Shown here: positions 44,168 through 53,008 of the stretch, piece by piece
How the letters are laid out: each line of letters opens with the position of its first letter
How positions within the stretch are numbered: the stretch's first letter is position 1
NCBI GenBank assembly: GCA_963779685.1
Contig: CAVZZG010000003.1
Coordinates: forward strand, 1,178,001 to 1,242,000
DNA from: CAVZZG01 sp963779685
GTDB lineage: Bacteria > Actinomycetota > Thermoleophilia > Gaiellales > F1-60-MAGs149
Length of the DNA: 64,000 nt
Direction of reading: 5' to 3'
Program-made: the position numbers and the translations under genes
The notes under the pieces: model-generated
The model's input: only the letters and a program-made list of their open reading frames with translations
Told to the model about the DNA's origin: nothing
Databases searched by the model: none

Positions 44168-47026
44168 TCAGGAGGGCGACGTCTTCGGGGCGGCGTTCGA
44201 GAACACCGTGGTGGAGCCGCCGGCATTGGTGGCCGTGACGGCGACCCGGAGGTACTTGTCGATGTCAGCGCCGACCGCGTGGTAGCTGGCCGTCGTCGCG
44301 CCGGCTATCGCCCCGGCCCCGGCGTTGGTGGCACCGTCGCAGGAGGCGATCGCGGTCGTGAGGCAGCGATACCACTGGTAGGCATAGCCGGTGGGGCTGC
44401 CCGTCCAGGTGCCCGTGGTCGCCGTGCCGGTGGTGCCGGCGGTCCCCGAGCGGGGCTTCCACGTGCTGGGCGTGAAGCCCGGCAGGACCGTGTTGACGGG
44501 CCCGGTCGGCGGCGGTGGAGCGTTCGTGATCGTCCAGTTCCAGGTCGCCGTGCCGGTGTTCGGCAGCGGCAGGCCGGTGTTCGTGACGCGGACGACGAAC
44601 GTGTGCGCCGCGACCGACAGCCCGGTGTAGGTGACGCCCGAGGTGCAGGCCGTGAACGCACCGCCGTCGATCTGGCAGTCGGTGTTCGTGACGGTGCCCG
44701 TCGTCGACCACGTGAAGGAGGCAGCCGTGGCGCCGGTCGATGCCGGCGGAGTGGACGTCAGCGTCGCGGTCGGGGCGCCTGCCGCGACCGTCCAGGTCGC
44801 ACTCGCCACGCCGTTCCCGCCCGCTCCGCTGGCGGTGATGGTGACGGTGTGGCTGCCGAGGGCGAGGCTCGAGTAGGGGACGGGCGAGGTGCAGGCGGCG
44901 GCGGCAGCGGCGTCGAGCTTGCACGTCACGGACGTGGGCGAGTTGGTGGTCGTGAAGGAGATCGAGGCCGAGGTCGAGGTCGTCGAGCCGCTGGGCGCCG
45001 ACGTGATCGTCACCGTCGGTGCGGCTGGCAGCACGTTCCACGACACCGAGACGGTGTCGGGGTTGGCGCCGTCGGTGAGGGTCATGGTGAGGGTGTGGCC
45101 GCCGATGGCGAGGCCCGACTTCGTCCACGAGCCGTTCACGGATGCCGCATTCGTCGGCTGGGTGCACGCCGGCGAGGCCGCGGCGCCGTCCAGCGAGCAG
45201 GTGAGCGTCGGCGCAGTGCCGCCGGGCGCGGGGTTCGTGACCGTGTAGTTGATCGTCGCCGACGTGCTCTGGGAGTCCGTGGGCGCCGAGGTGATGGTGA
45301 TGGTGGGGCCGGTCGTGGCCGTGACGTTCCAGTTCGAGGCGGTCGTGGTCTGACCGCCGGGGCCGGTCACCCGCACGGTGAACGTGTGGGGTCCGGGCGT
45401 CGAGGCCACGCTGACGCTCGTCGGCGACGCGCAGGCGGCGTAGGCACCGGCGTCGAGCTTGCACTCGACGGTCGTGACCGCGTTGGCGATCGTCCAGCCG
45501 AACGACACCGTGGTCCCGGGCCCGTCAGCGGGGTGCAGCGCGGTGAACGTGGCGACCGGCGCCGGCGGCAGGGACGAGACCGTCCAGTTCGACTGGGCGC
45601 TGCTCCAGGACGTCCCGTCTCCGACCAGCACGCCGAAGACGTGCGCTCCGAGGACGAGGCCGTTGTAGTTCTTTGGCGAGGTGCAGGTCGTCCAGGAGGC
45701 GCCGTCGAGCGAGCACTGCAGCGAGGTCACGCTGCCCGCCGTCGTGAACGAGAAGCTCGCGCTGGTGGACGAGGTCGAGGCCGCCGGGGCAGAGGTGATG
45801 GTGACGCTGACCGGGTTGGCGGCCTGGACGATCCAGTTGTACGTGAGGTACGGCACCTGGAACCCCTTCACGTTGCCCACCAGGACGCTGAAGGCGTGCG
45901 CGCCGGTTGCGAGCCCCGAGAGGGCCTTGGTATTGGAGGGGTCGGCGCAGTTCGCCCACGGAGCGCCGTCGAGCGAGCACTGGGTCGAGTCGACCACGCC
46001 CACGGTGGCCCACTGGAAGATCGCCGTGGTGGCGGGCGTCGCCGCTGGCGGCGTGCCGACGAAGGACGCCGACGGGGGCGTCGTCGGCACGAACACGGTC
46101 AGGACGATGACGTGGTCGGCGACCTTCGTCGCGCCCGACATGTGGGCGTCGACGAGCACCGTGTCGTTCTGCTTGGCATTCCCGGTCGGCACGCCGGCCG
46201 GCAACGAGAGGGTGGTCGCCGCGCCGAAGAGGGGCGCGACGACGATCGTCCCGCCGCCGATCGACGTCACGGCACCGGAGTACTCGAGCTTCTTCGCAGC
46301 GGTGAACCGGAGGGCGCCCTCGAGGCGCGCCCACTGGCGGAGCTTGAACACGACGCCCGCCTTCGTGGCCGTGGGCGTCACGTCCATGACCGCGGCATCG
46401 CCGGCCGAGAGCCACGACACCCCGATGTGGTTCGTGTCGATGGCGATCACGGACCCGCCCGGCATGCGCAGCGCGAGCACGCCGGATCCGGTCGCGGCGA
46501 CGACGCCGCTGAGCCGGAAGGTCGGAGAGAGTGCGCCCGCCGTGTCGCTGGTTGCGATGAGGGTCGCGCCGAGGCGGACCTTCGCGGTCATCTTGCGGCC
46601 CGGCGGGCGGTGGGCGGGCACGCGGATGCGGAGGACCGCGCCCTTCATGCCGACGAGGTCGAACTTGCCGTCGCTGCCGATCGTGACCGCCCGGATGGTG
46701 GTGGTGGTCGCGCGCCCGGTCGTCTTGATGGAGGTGGCGACGAACACCCCGAACGAGTTGTAGGCGCCCGTGGCGATGACCTTCTTGCCGACGGCGATGA
46801 CTGCCCGCGGGCACTTCACCCGCGCGAGCGCCCCGCTCTTGAGGACGATCACCACGGAGTTCACCGACGCCTTCGCGGCCACGACGCCCGACAGCTTCGC
46901 TGCCGCCTGCGAGGCCGGCGCCAGGGCGAGCACGGCCACCAGGGCGGCCGCGAACACGAGATACCGCCGGCGCCGCCGGTTCGAAACACGAGCAGGCGTG
47001 CGCAGGGCCGTCACCGAATCCATCAT
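44168..47026 (-). CDS. Large secreted protein with six Ig-like repeats
   Basis: 952 residues. A basic N terminus and signal peptide (YLVFAAALVAVLALAPASQA) precede a beta-rich region to about 310. Then come six repeats of about 85-90 residues, each with a TITSAP-like entry, an (A/S)(T/S)FSF strand and a pair of cysteines around CSLDG...C.SP. The C-terminal domain is different (QWYRC...CDG, ending LRVAVTATNAGG), a form common in Solirubrobacterales proteins. There is no LPXTG or membrane anchor. It may be a surface or matrix protein. Thr and Ser are abundant. Confidence 0.85.
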   Translation of the reverse strand: MMDSVTALRTPARVSNRRRRRYLVFAAALVAVLALAPASQAAAKLSGVVAAKASVNSVVIVLKSGALARVKCPRAVIAVGKKVIATGAYNSFGVFVATSIKTTGRATTTTIRAVTIGSDGKFDLVGMKGAVLRIRVPAHRPPGRKMTAKVRLGATLIATSDTAGALSPTFRLSGVVAATGSGVLALRMPGGSVIAIDTNHIGVSWLSAGDAAVMDVTPTATKAGVVFKLRQWARLEGALRFTAAKKLEYSGAVTSIGGGTIVVAPLFGAATTLSLPAGVPTGNAKQNDTVLVDAHMSGATKVADHVIVLTVFVPTTPPSASFVGTPPAATPATTAIFQWATVGVVDSTQCSLDGAPWANCADPSNTKALSGLATGAHAFSVLVGNVKGFQVPYLTYNWIVQAANPVSVTITSAPAASTSSTSASFSFTTAGSVTSLQCSLDGASWTTCTSPKNYNGLVLGAHVFGVLVGDGTSWSSAQSNWTVSSLPPAPVATFTALHPADGPGTTVSFGWTIANAVTTVECKLDAGAYAACASPTSVSVASTPGPHTFTVRVTGPGGQTTTASNWNVTATTGPTITITSAPTDSQSTSATINYTVTNPAPGGTAPTLTCSLDGAAASPACTQPTNAASVNGSWTKSGLAIGGHTLTMTLTDGANPDTVSVSWNVLPAAPTVTITSAPSGSTTSTSASISFTTTNSPTSVTCKLDAAAAAACTSPVPYSSLALGSHTVTITASGAGGNGVASATWTVAAGAPTATLTSTPPASTGATAASFTWSTTGTVTNTDCQIDGGAFTACTSGVTYTGLSVAAHTFVVRVTNTGLPLPNTGTATWNWTITNAPPPPTGPVNTVLPGFTPSTWKPRSGTAGTTGTATTGTWTGSPTGYAYQWYRCLTTAIASCDGATNAGAGAIAGATTASYHAVGADIDKYLRVAVTATNAGGSTTVFSNAAPKTSPS

Positions 47027-47111
47027 CGAGAGGTAGGACCGCGAAGCGGTCCCGCCCTCGCGGAGTTTCGATCGGCTCTAACGCAAGGTTACGACAGGAT
47101 TCGGCGTGCGA

Positions 47112-47705
47112 TCAGACCGGGTGGAAGAACCCGTGTTCAACCAGCTTCGCGCGATCCTCGGCCGAGACCTCGACGTTGTGCGGCGTCAGCAGGAAGACCT
47201 TCTCGGCGATCCGCTGCATGCCGCCGTCGAGGGCGTACGTGAGTCCGGAGCCGAAGTCGATCAGCCGCTTGGAGAGCTCGGGCTCGGCGGCCTGCAGGTT
47301 GATGATGACCGGCACCGACGCCTTGAACCGGTCGGCGATCTGCTGGGCGTCGTTGAAGGATCGCGGGGCGATCAGGTGCACCTTCACGGCTGTCGCGACC
47401 TCCTCCTGCGGCGGCGCCGCGGGCGCGTCGCGCCGCATCACCCCCGTCGGCGCGTCCGCCGGGGCGGTACTCCGTGTTCGTCGCACGACATCGGGCTCGT
47501 CACCCGGCGCGAAGATCTCGTCGAAGTCGCTGCTCGACCCGCGCGAACGCCGCTGCCGGTCGATGCGGCGGACATTAGGACGCTCCTTGTAGGTGCGCTC
47601 CATGTCGGCCTGCGCCGACGTCGACTCGTCGTCGTCGTAGTACGCCTCGTCCTCGGCCAGACCGAAGTACACGAGAGTCCGGTGCCAAAGGTCACGAACG
47701 CCCAT
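47112..47705 (-). CDS. sepF: Cell division protein SepF
   Basis: 197 residues. A short amphipathic N terminus (GVRDLWHRTLVYFGLAEDEA) anchors to membrane. A charged linker follows, and the C-terminal SepF core (about 110-190) includes VHLIAPRSFNDAQQIADRFK and VIINLQ. It links FtsZ to the membrane. TATAGT (47720-47715) ends 9 bases before the ATG. Confidence 0.95.
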   Translation of the reverse strand: MGVRDLWHRTLVYFGLAEDEAYYDDDESTSAQADMERTYKERPNVRRIDRQRRSRGSSSDFDEIFAPGDEPDVVRRTRSTAPADAPTGVMRRDAPAAPPQEEVATAVKVHLIAPRSFNDAQQIADRFKASVPVIINLQAAEPELSKRLIDFGSGLTYALDGGMQRIAEKVFLLTPHNVEVSAEDRAKLVEHGFFHPV

Positions 47706-47726
47706 CGGGGCGCCACTATACCGTGA

Positions 47727-48410
47727 TCACCGGCCGTAGAGGACGCCGCCGAGGCGAACGATGGTGGCGCCCTCCTCGATCGCGACCAGGTAGTCCTGGC
47801 TCGTTCCCATCGAGAGCACGTCGAAGGTGTGGTGCGGCGACCACCGCTCGGCGCACCGCGCAGCGAGGGCGCGGAGCGCCGCGAAGGCCGGACGGGAGGC
47901 GTCCGGCGTCTCGGCGAAGGGCGGCATGGTCATGAGCCCGCGCACGCGCACCCGGTCGAGACCGGCGAGCAGTTCGAGAAAGGCATCGAGGGCGTCGGTG
48001 GCGACACCGTACTTGCCCGGATCGTCGGCGACGTTGACCTCGACGAGCACGTCCTGACGGCCGGCCGCGCGCTCCTGGACCTGACGCGCCACCGACTCGG
48101 ACTCGACGGCGTGGATGAGATCGACACGACCGACGATGTCGCGCACCTTACGGCTCTGGAGGTGGCCGATGAAGTCCCACGTGAAGACCGTCTCGAAGCC
48201 CGCCTGCTTGCTCACGAGGGCGTCGGTGCGGTTCTCGCCGACGCGGCGGATCCCGGCCGCGGCCAGCGCCGGCAGATCGTCGCGCTCGATGTACTTGACG
48301 GCGGCGAGCACCTCCACCGCTTCCACGGGGCGGCCGGCGCGAGCCGCTGCTTCCGCGATCGCCGCCCGGGCGGCCGCGTGGCAGTCGCGGACGATGTCAG
48401 GGTCGAGCAT
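47727..48410 (-). CDS. yggS: YggS-family PLP homeostasis protein
   Basis: 227 residues. A single alanine-racemase-like TIM barrel with the PLP lysine in LAAVKYIERDDLPAL. GENRTDALVSK, IGHLQSRKVRDIV and LSMGTSQDYLVAIEEGAT are conserved. It keeps pyridoxal phosphate balanced. ATG 48410 was taken; a GTG at 48419 is an alternative. It overlaps the end of pgeF by 14 bases. Confidence 0.94.
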   Translation of the reverse strand: MLDPDIVRDCHAAARAAIAEAAARAGRPVEAVEVLAAVKYIERDDLPALAAAGIRRVGENRTDALVSKQAGFETVFTWDFIGHLQSRKVRDIVGRVDLIHAVESESVARQVQERAAGRQDVLVEVNVADDPGKYGVATDALDAFLELLAGLDRVRVRGLMTMPPFAETPDASRPAFAALRALAARCAERWSPHHTFDVLSMGTSQDYLVAIEEGATIVRLGGVLYGR

Positions 48411-49164
48411 GCCCGTCACGGTAGGCGATCACGCCCTGACGGCCGCACCGTTCGCCGTCGCGGCGATGCGAGAAGAACCGGTCGGACTCGGTGATGGTGC
48501 AGTGCCCGGCCACGTCGACCTCGCCGACACCGCTGCGCTCGAGGGCGATGACGGCGCAGCGCGCGAGGTCGGCGTTGCGCCCCGCCACCGCGCCACTCCC
48601 GAACCTGGTCGTGAGCGGTCCGGCGACGTCCTCGCGCACCTCGTAGGCGCCAGGGCCTGCGCACGGGCCGACGGCGGCGACGCAGTCGCCACCCACGTTG
48701 CGGGCAAGCTCCTCCACCACCCCGTCCACGAGCCCCCGCCAGCCGGCGTGGCACACCCCGACGGCGCTGCCGTCGCGCCGGGCGACGACGACCGGCAGGC
48801 AGTCCGCGCCGAACGCCACGACCGCCCGCCCGGCCGTCGTGGTGACGAGCCCGTCGCCGGGCGGGCTCTCGACGGTGCGGTCGGTGAACGCCCGCTCCGG
48901 GTCGCCCTCGACGCGGTGGACGACGGCCGAGTGGCGCTGGTAGCAGGAGCTGGTGCGCGCGGGGTCGGCACCGGCCGCCGCACACAGCCGCGCCCGGTTC
49001 TCGCAGACCCGGTCCAGGTCGTCCTGCGAACGCAGGCCGAGGTTGAGGCTTGCGCAGACGCCGGTGGAGACGCCGCCCTGGCGCCCCGAGAACGCCGCCG
49101 TCACGCCCGCCACTCGCTGCCAGCGAAGCAGCGGGACGCCCTCCGTGACCTCCCATTCGAGCAC
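48397..49164 (-). CDS. pgeF: Polyphenol oxidase / purine nucleoside phosphorylase family (PgeF/YfiH)
   Basis: 255 residues of the laccase-domain family (DUF152). Metal ligands appear in ADCLPVVV and VCHAGWRGLVDGVVEEL, with GPCAGPGAYEVREDV. Members have been assigned purine phosphorylase and deaminase activity as well as a peptidoglycan-editing role. TACGCT (49176-49171) ends 6 bases before the GTG. pgeF-yggS-sepF is a standard order next to ftsZ. Confidence 0.9.
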   Translation of the reverse strand: MLEWEVTEGVPLLRWQRVAGVTAAFSGRQGGVSTGVCASLNLGLRSQDDLDRVCENRARLCAAAGADPARTSSCYQRHSAVVHRVEGDPERAFTDRTVESPPGDGLVTTTAGRAVVAFGADCLPVVVARRDGSAVGVCHAGWRGLVDGVVEELARNVGGDCVAAVGPCAGPGAYEVREDVAGPLTTRFGSGAVAGRNADLARCAVIALERSGVGEVDVAGHCTITESDRFFSHRRDGERCGRQGVIAYRDGHARP

Positions 49165-49187
49165 CGTCCGAGCGTACCAGCCGCTCG

Positions 49188-49811
49188 CTAGAAACTGAGT
49201 CGTTGCATGGCGTCGGCCACGTCGTGGATGAGGGTGCCGAGCGCACTCGTGAACTGCGTCCGGAACAGGAACATCATCCCGAAGATGATCGCGATGCCGT
49301 AGGTGTCGAGCCCGAGCCAGCGCCGGTAGGTGTCGTCGCTCATCGCGGCGCCCACGACGCGCGAGCCGTCGAGTGGCGGCACCGGGATGAGGTTGAACAC
49401 GCCGAGCGTGATGTTCACGGCGATGGCCTTCGCGAGGACCTCGGTCGCGAACGTGCCGTGGGGGGCGTGGAGCGCGTACTCGAGCAACAGGTAGGCGATC
49501 AGGAAGTTCGCCATCGGCCCTGCGATCGCAACGATGGCCATGTCGCGCTTGGGATGCCGGAAGTAGGCGGGCTGGATCGGCACCGGCCGCGCCCAGCCGA
49601 TCGGGAAGGCCAGCGCGAAGTAGCTGACCACGAACACGCCGATGCCGAGCGGGTCGATGTGGCTGATCGGGTTCAGCGTGAGGCGGCCGAGCAGCTTCGC
49701 CGTCGGGTCGCCGAGGCGCCACGCGACCCACGCGTGGGCGAGCTCGTGCATCGTCAGCGACCCGATCAGGATCGGCAGCAGGACGAGGAACACGCGGCCC
49801 TGGTCGGTCAC
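49188..49811 (-). CDS. Site-2-type zinc metalloprotease (M50)
   Basis: 207 residues, about six membrane segments. Zinc ligands are in MHELAHAWVAW near residue 22 and NLIPVPPLDGSRV near residue 138. There is no PDZ domain, so this is the compact M50B form and different from RseP. It was probably brought into the pgeF neighbourhood by chance. Start is GTG at 49811. Substrate unknown. Confidence 0.9.
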   Translation of the reverse strand: MTDQGRVFLVLLPILIGSLTMHELAHAWVAWRLGDPTAKLLGRLTLNPISHIDPLGIGVFVVSYFALAFPIGWARPVPIQPAYFRHPKRDMAIVAIAGPMANFLIAYLLLEYALHAPHGTFATEVLAKAIAVNITLGVFNLIPVPPLDGSRVVGAAMSDDTYRRWLGLDTYGIAIIFGMMFLFRTQFTSALGTLIHDVADAMQRLSF

Positions 49812-49883
49812 CGCCCACCCCCTTCCCCGCGCCGGCGGTCAGTCCTACGTCGCACTGCACCGGCGCATGAGACACTTCCGGCG

Positions 49884-49991
49884 GTGGACCGCACCCGATC
49901 GCAGACCGTGATCCTCGCAGCCGCGGTGGCGGCGCTCGCGATCTTCCTCGTGTTCATCGCGTTCGGCCTCGTCGCCGGCTCGGGCCGCTAG
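49884..49991 (+). CDS. Tiny single-pass membrane peptide (35 residues)
   Basis: A GTG at 49884 opens VDRTRSQTVILAAAVAALAI and then a hydrophobic FLVFIAFGLVAG, ending at 49991. It overlaps the cca stop region by 4 bases. A basic N terminus with one membrane helix is plausible for a small membrane peptide. No family is recognised, and the short length makes a chance frame possible. Confidence 0.35.
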   Translation: MDRTRSQTVILAAAVAALAIFLVFIAFGLVAGSGR

Positions 49992-51163
49992 CGGAGCGCC
50001 GCTCGGGCGGCAGCCAGCTGCTCGTCGCGCGTCGGGAGCTCGCCTCGCAGCCGGCGGGCGAGCAGCGCGTCCAGGAGCGACCCGAGCGCGGGCCCGGGTT
50101 CGGCGCCGAGCTCGCGGATCAGGTCGTCGCCGTCGAGCTCGAGCCGGACGTGACGGAGCTCGTCGAGGTACCACGCCGCACCGGATGCTGCCCGCGGCTC
50201 GCGCGCCGCCGCGCAGACCAGTGCCTCGACCGGCTGGCGCCGCAGCAGCCGGACGATCGCCGGCGCGTCGGCCTCGCACCCCGGGATGCCGATGGCGAGC
50301 CGGGCCGCGATGTCCGACACCCGGCGTACGCGGGCCGGCAGGAGGTCGGCGGCGGCCCCGAGCAGCGCGAAGCGCCCCACCCAGGCCTCCGCCTCGGGTG
50401 CGTGGGCCTGGCGGAAGGCGTCGTGGCGGTCGAGCGCGCCGGGCGCGGGAGCGGCGCCGATCGCGTCGAGCACGCCGAGCTCGGCCAGCACCGCGACCGC
50501 GCGGACGGCAGCATCCTCGCGGACGGCGAGCTCGAGGGCATCGCGGAGACGGTCGGCGCCGACCGACCGCACCGCGGGCGCCGCGGCGATGGCGGCCGCG
50601 CGGGTTGCGGGTGCGAACGTGAAGCCGAGCCGCGCGGCGTAGCGCGCGCCACGCACCAGGCGCGTCGGGTCGTCCGCGAACGAGGCCGGGTGAAGCACGC
50701 GGAGAGCGCTGTCTGCCATGTCCTGACGACCGCCGAAGGGGTCGAGCAGATCGCCGAATGCATGCTCGGACAGGGCGAGGGCCATCGCGTTGATGGTGAA
50801 ATCGCGCCGGGCGAGGTCGTCCTCGAGCGCATCCGCCGGCGTGACGACCGGGAGCGCACCGGGCTGCGGGTAGCGCTCGTGCCGGGCCCCGGCGAGGTCG
50901 ACCGCGACCGGCCCGGTGACGACCGCCGTGCCGAAGGGGGCGTGCACCGCGACCTTCCCACCGGTGGCCGCGGCGAGGCGACGTGCCACCGCGACGGCGT
51001 CGCCCACGACCACCACGTCGAGGTCGACGGTGGCGGCTCCCAGCATGAGGTCGCGGACGGTGCCGCCGACGAGGTGGATGGCGGCCCCGGCGGCTGCTTG
51101 CCGCAGCGGGCCGAGCGCTCGGACGACCTCCGGATGCTCCTCGAGCGCTCCGCGGAGGTTCAC
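49988..51163 (-). CDS. cca: tRNA nucleotidyltransferase / poly(A) polymerase family
   Basis: 391 residues. The nucleotidyltransferase domain shows HLVGGTVRDLMLG and VDLDVVVVGD (the DxD pair). RRDFTINAMALALSE and DDPTRLVRGARYAARLGF mark the rest of the head and neck. The C-terminal arm is short. It adds or repairs CCA ends on tRNA; class II bacterial. GTG 51163 overlaps the ridA stop. Confidence 0.9.
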   Translation of the reverse strand: MNLRGALEEHPEVVRALGPLRQAAAGAAIHLVGGTVRDLMLGAATVDLDVVVVGDAVAVARRLAAATGGKVAVHAPFGTAVVTGPVAVDLAGARHERYPQPGALPVVTPADALEDDLARRDFTINAMALALSEHAFGDLLDPFGGRQDMADSALRVLHPASFADDPTRLVRGARYAARLGFTFAPATRAAAIAAAPAVRSVGADRLRDALELAVREDAAVRAVAVLAELGVLDAIGAAPAPGALDRHDAFRQAHAPEAEAWVGRFALLGAAADLLPARVRRVSDIAARLAIGIPGCEADAPAIVRLLRRQPVEALVCAAAREPRAASGAAWYLDELRHVRLELDGDDLIRELGAEPGPALGSLLDALLARRLRGELPTRDEQLAAARAALR

Positions 51164-51570
51164 GCCTCCGCGATCGCCTCGATCTCGACGAGCGCGCCGG
51201 CCGGCAGCTTCGCGGCCGCGACCGTCGAGCGCGCGGGGTGCGGGGCCGGGATGCGGGCCTTGTAGATCTCGTTCATCGCGGCGAAGTCGTTCATGTCGAC
51301 GAGGAAGACCGTCGTCTTGACGATCTTGGCCATGGACGAGCCGGCCGCCTCGAGGATCGCCTGGAGGTTGTCGAACGTCTTCTCGCTCTGCTCGGCGATG
51401 CCCGGGCCAGACCAGCTGGCCCGTCTTCTCATCGAGGCCGGCCTGGCCCGCCGTGAACACGAATCCGCCGGAGATGATCGCCTGGTTGTAGGGCGCACCC
51501 TGAAACGGAGCAGGAGCCGCCAAGGCGGCGCGCTCGGCGCACGGACGGGAAGGTCGCCGAGCGTTGCCAT
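51160..51570 (-). CDS. ridA: RidA-family enamine/imine deaminase (frame broken)
   Basis: The protein is split across frames. APAPFQGAPYNQAIISGGF, then TAGQAGLDEKTGQLVWPG, is read in one frame. GIAEQSEKTFDNLQAILEAA, VKTTVFLVDMNDFAAMNEI and the end LPAGALVEIEAIAEA are in another. The shift is at the GGG/CCC run near 51412. A further change near 51540 seems needed to join MATLGDLPVRA to the family-like ERAALAAPAPF, because no ATG or GTG start exists in that frame. It may be a pseudogene or an assembly artefact. RidA would clear reactive enamines from PLP enzymes. Confidence 0.7.
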   Translation of the reverse strand: MATLGDLPVRAPSAPPWRLLLRFRVRPTTRRSSPADSCSRRARPASMRRRASWSGPGIAEQSEKTFDNLQAILEAAGSSMAKIVKTTVFLVDMNDFAAMNEIYKARIPAPHPARSTVAAAKLPAGALVEIEAIAEA

Positions 51571-51637
51571 GGCGCCGGCCGGGAGCGGCCTGGCAGCTTC
51601 GGGACGCCGCGACGCACCCGCGGGCCGGTGATCAGTC

Positions 51638-52951
51638 TCAGGCCTGGATGCGCTCGATGGCGGCGCCGAGGCCCCGGAGGCGCTCGTCGATGCGCTCGTA
51701 GCCGCGGTCGATCTGGCTGACGTTGCCGATCACGGTGGTGCCCTCGGCGCAGAACCCCGCGATCAGCATGGCCATGCCGGCCCGGATGTCCGGGCTCTCG
51801 ACCCGCTCGCCGTACAGGCGCGCCGGGCCGGTGACGACGCACCGGTGCGGATCGCAGAGCACGATGCGCGCGCCCATCGTCACGAGCTTGTCGGTGAAGA
51901 CGAGCCGGTTCTCGAACAGCTTCTCGTAGATCAGGATGGTGCCGCGGGCCTGGGTCGCGACCGCGACGGCGATCGACGTCAGATCGGCCGGGAACTGCGG
52001 CCAGGGGCCGTCCTCGATCTTCGGCACGGCGTCGTGGAGGTCGTTGCGGATCTCCAGTGACTGGCCCGGCGGCACGCGGAGGCTGGTGCCCGTGCACTCC
52101 GTCTCGATCCCGAGCCGCCCGAAGGACTGGAGGATCGCGCGGAGATCGGCCGGCTCGACGTCCGTCACGGTCACGTCACCGCCGGTGACGGCGGCGAGAC
52201 CGACGAACGAGGCGACCTCGATGTAGTCGGGGCCGATCCGGTGGTCGCAGCCCGAGAGCCGCTCGACGCCCTCGATGTGGAGCATGTTGGAGCCGATGCC
52301 CTCGATCAGCGCGCCCATCTTGACGAGCATCCGGCAGAGGTCCTGCACGTGCGGTTCGCAGGCGGCGTTGATGAGGCACGTCCGGCCGGGCGCGAGCACG
52401 GCGGCCATGATCGCGTTCTCGGTGCCGGTTACGCTGGGCTCGTCCAGGAACACCTCGCTGCCCTTGAGCCCGAGCGGCGCGGTGATCTCGTAGCTCCGGC
52501 CGACCGTCACCTCGGCGCCGAGTGCCCGGAACGCGAGGAAGTGCGTATCGAGGCGCCGGCGGCCGATCACGTCGCCGCCCGGCGGCGGCACCTCGACCTT
52601 CCCGCAGCGGGCGAGCAGCGGCCCGGCGAACAGGATCGAGGCCCGGATCCGCTGGCACAGTGCCCGGTCGAGCGTGGTCGTGCTGATGAACTCGGCGCGG
52701 ATCAGGAGCTCGTTCTGCGCCGTCCACTCGACATGGGCTCCCAGGTCGGCGACGACCTCGACCATCACCTCGACGTCGCGGATGCGCGGCACGTTCGACA
52801 GGCGCACCTCGCGGTCGGTCAGCAGCGCGGCGGCGATCGCCGGGAGCGCCGCGTTCTTGTTCCCCTCGGGCGCGATGGCACCCGAGAGCGGCCGCCCACC
52901 CTCGATCACGAAGTACTCGGTCACTGACTGCCGCGCCTGGATCGTGGCCAC
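51638..52951 (-). CDS. murA: UDP-N-acetylglucosamine 1-carboxyvinyltransferase
   Basis: 437 residues, first committed step of peptidoglycan synthesis. EGNKNAALPAIAAALLTDRE is the lysine-containing N-terminal motif. In the catalytic loop the usual cysteine is Asp: PPPGGDVIGRRRLD (D127). This matches the Cys-to-Asp form of Mycobacterium, which resists fosfomycin. It has normal length and RGYERIDERL near the end. GTG start 8 bases after TAGGAT (52965-52960). Confidence 0.96.
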   Translation of the reverse strand: MATIQARQSVTEYFVIEGGRPLSGAIAPEGNKNAALPAIAAALLTDREVRLSNVPRIRDVEVMVEVVADLGAHVEWTAQNELLIRAEFISTTTLDRALCQRIRASILFAGPLLARCGKVEVPPPGGDVIGRRRLDTHFLAFRALGAEVTVGRSYEITAPLGLKGSEVFLDEPSVTGTENAIMAAVLAPGRTCLINAACEPHVQDLCRMLVKMGALIEGIGSNMLHIEGVERLSGCDHRIGPDYIEVASFVGLAAVTGGDVTVTDVEPADLRAILQSFGRLGIETECTGTSLRVPPGQSLEIRNDLHDAVPKIEDGPWPQFPADLTSIAVAVATQARGTILIYEKLFENRLVFTDKLVTMGARIVLCDPHRCVVTGPARLYGERVESPDIRAGMAMLIAGFCAEGTTVIGNVSQIDRGYERIDERLRGLGAAIERIQA

Positions 52952-53008
52952 GGATCGCCATCCTACCACCCGACCTTGCGGGAACGTGCAGTTTGGTATG
53001 GTCGGCCG

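Noticed and set aside
42776..47242. A 1,488-codon open frame on the plus strand
   Set aside because: It lies opposite the glutamylation enzyme, the Ig-repeat protein and part of sepF, each with family or repeat motifs on the minus strand. Its translation is Arg/Gly/Val-rich with no motifs, an effect of high GC.
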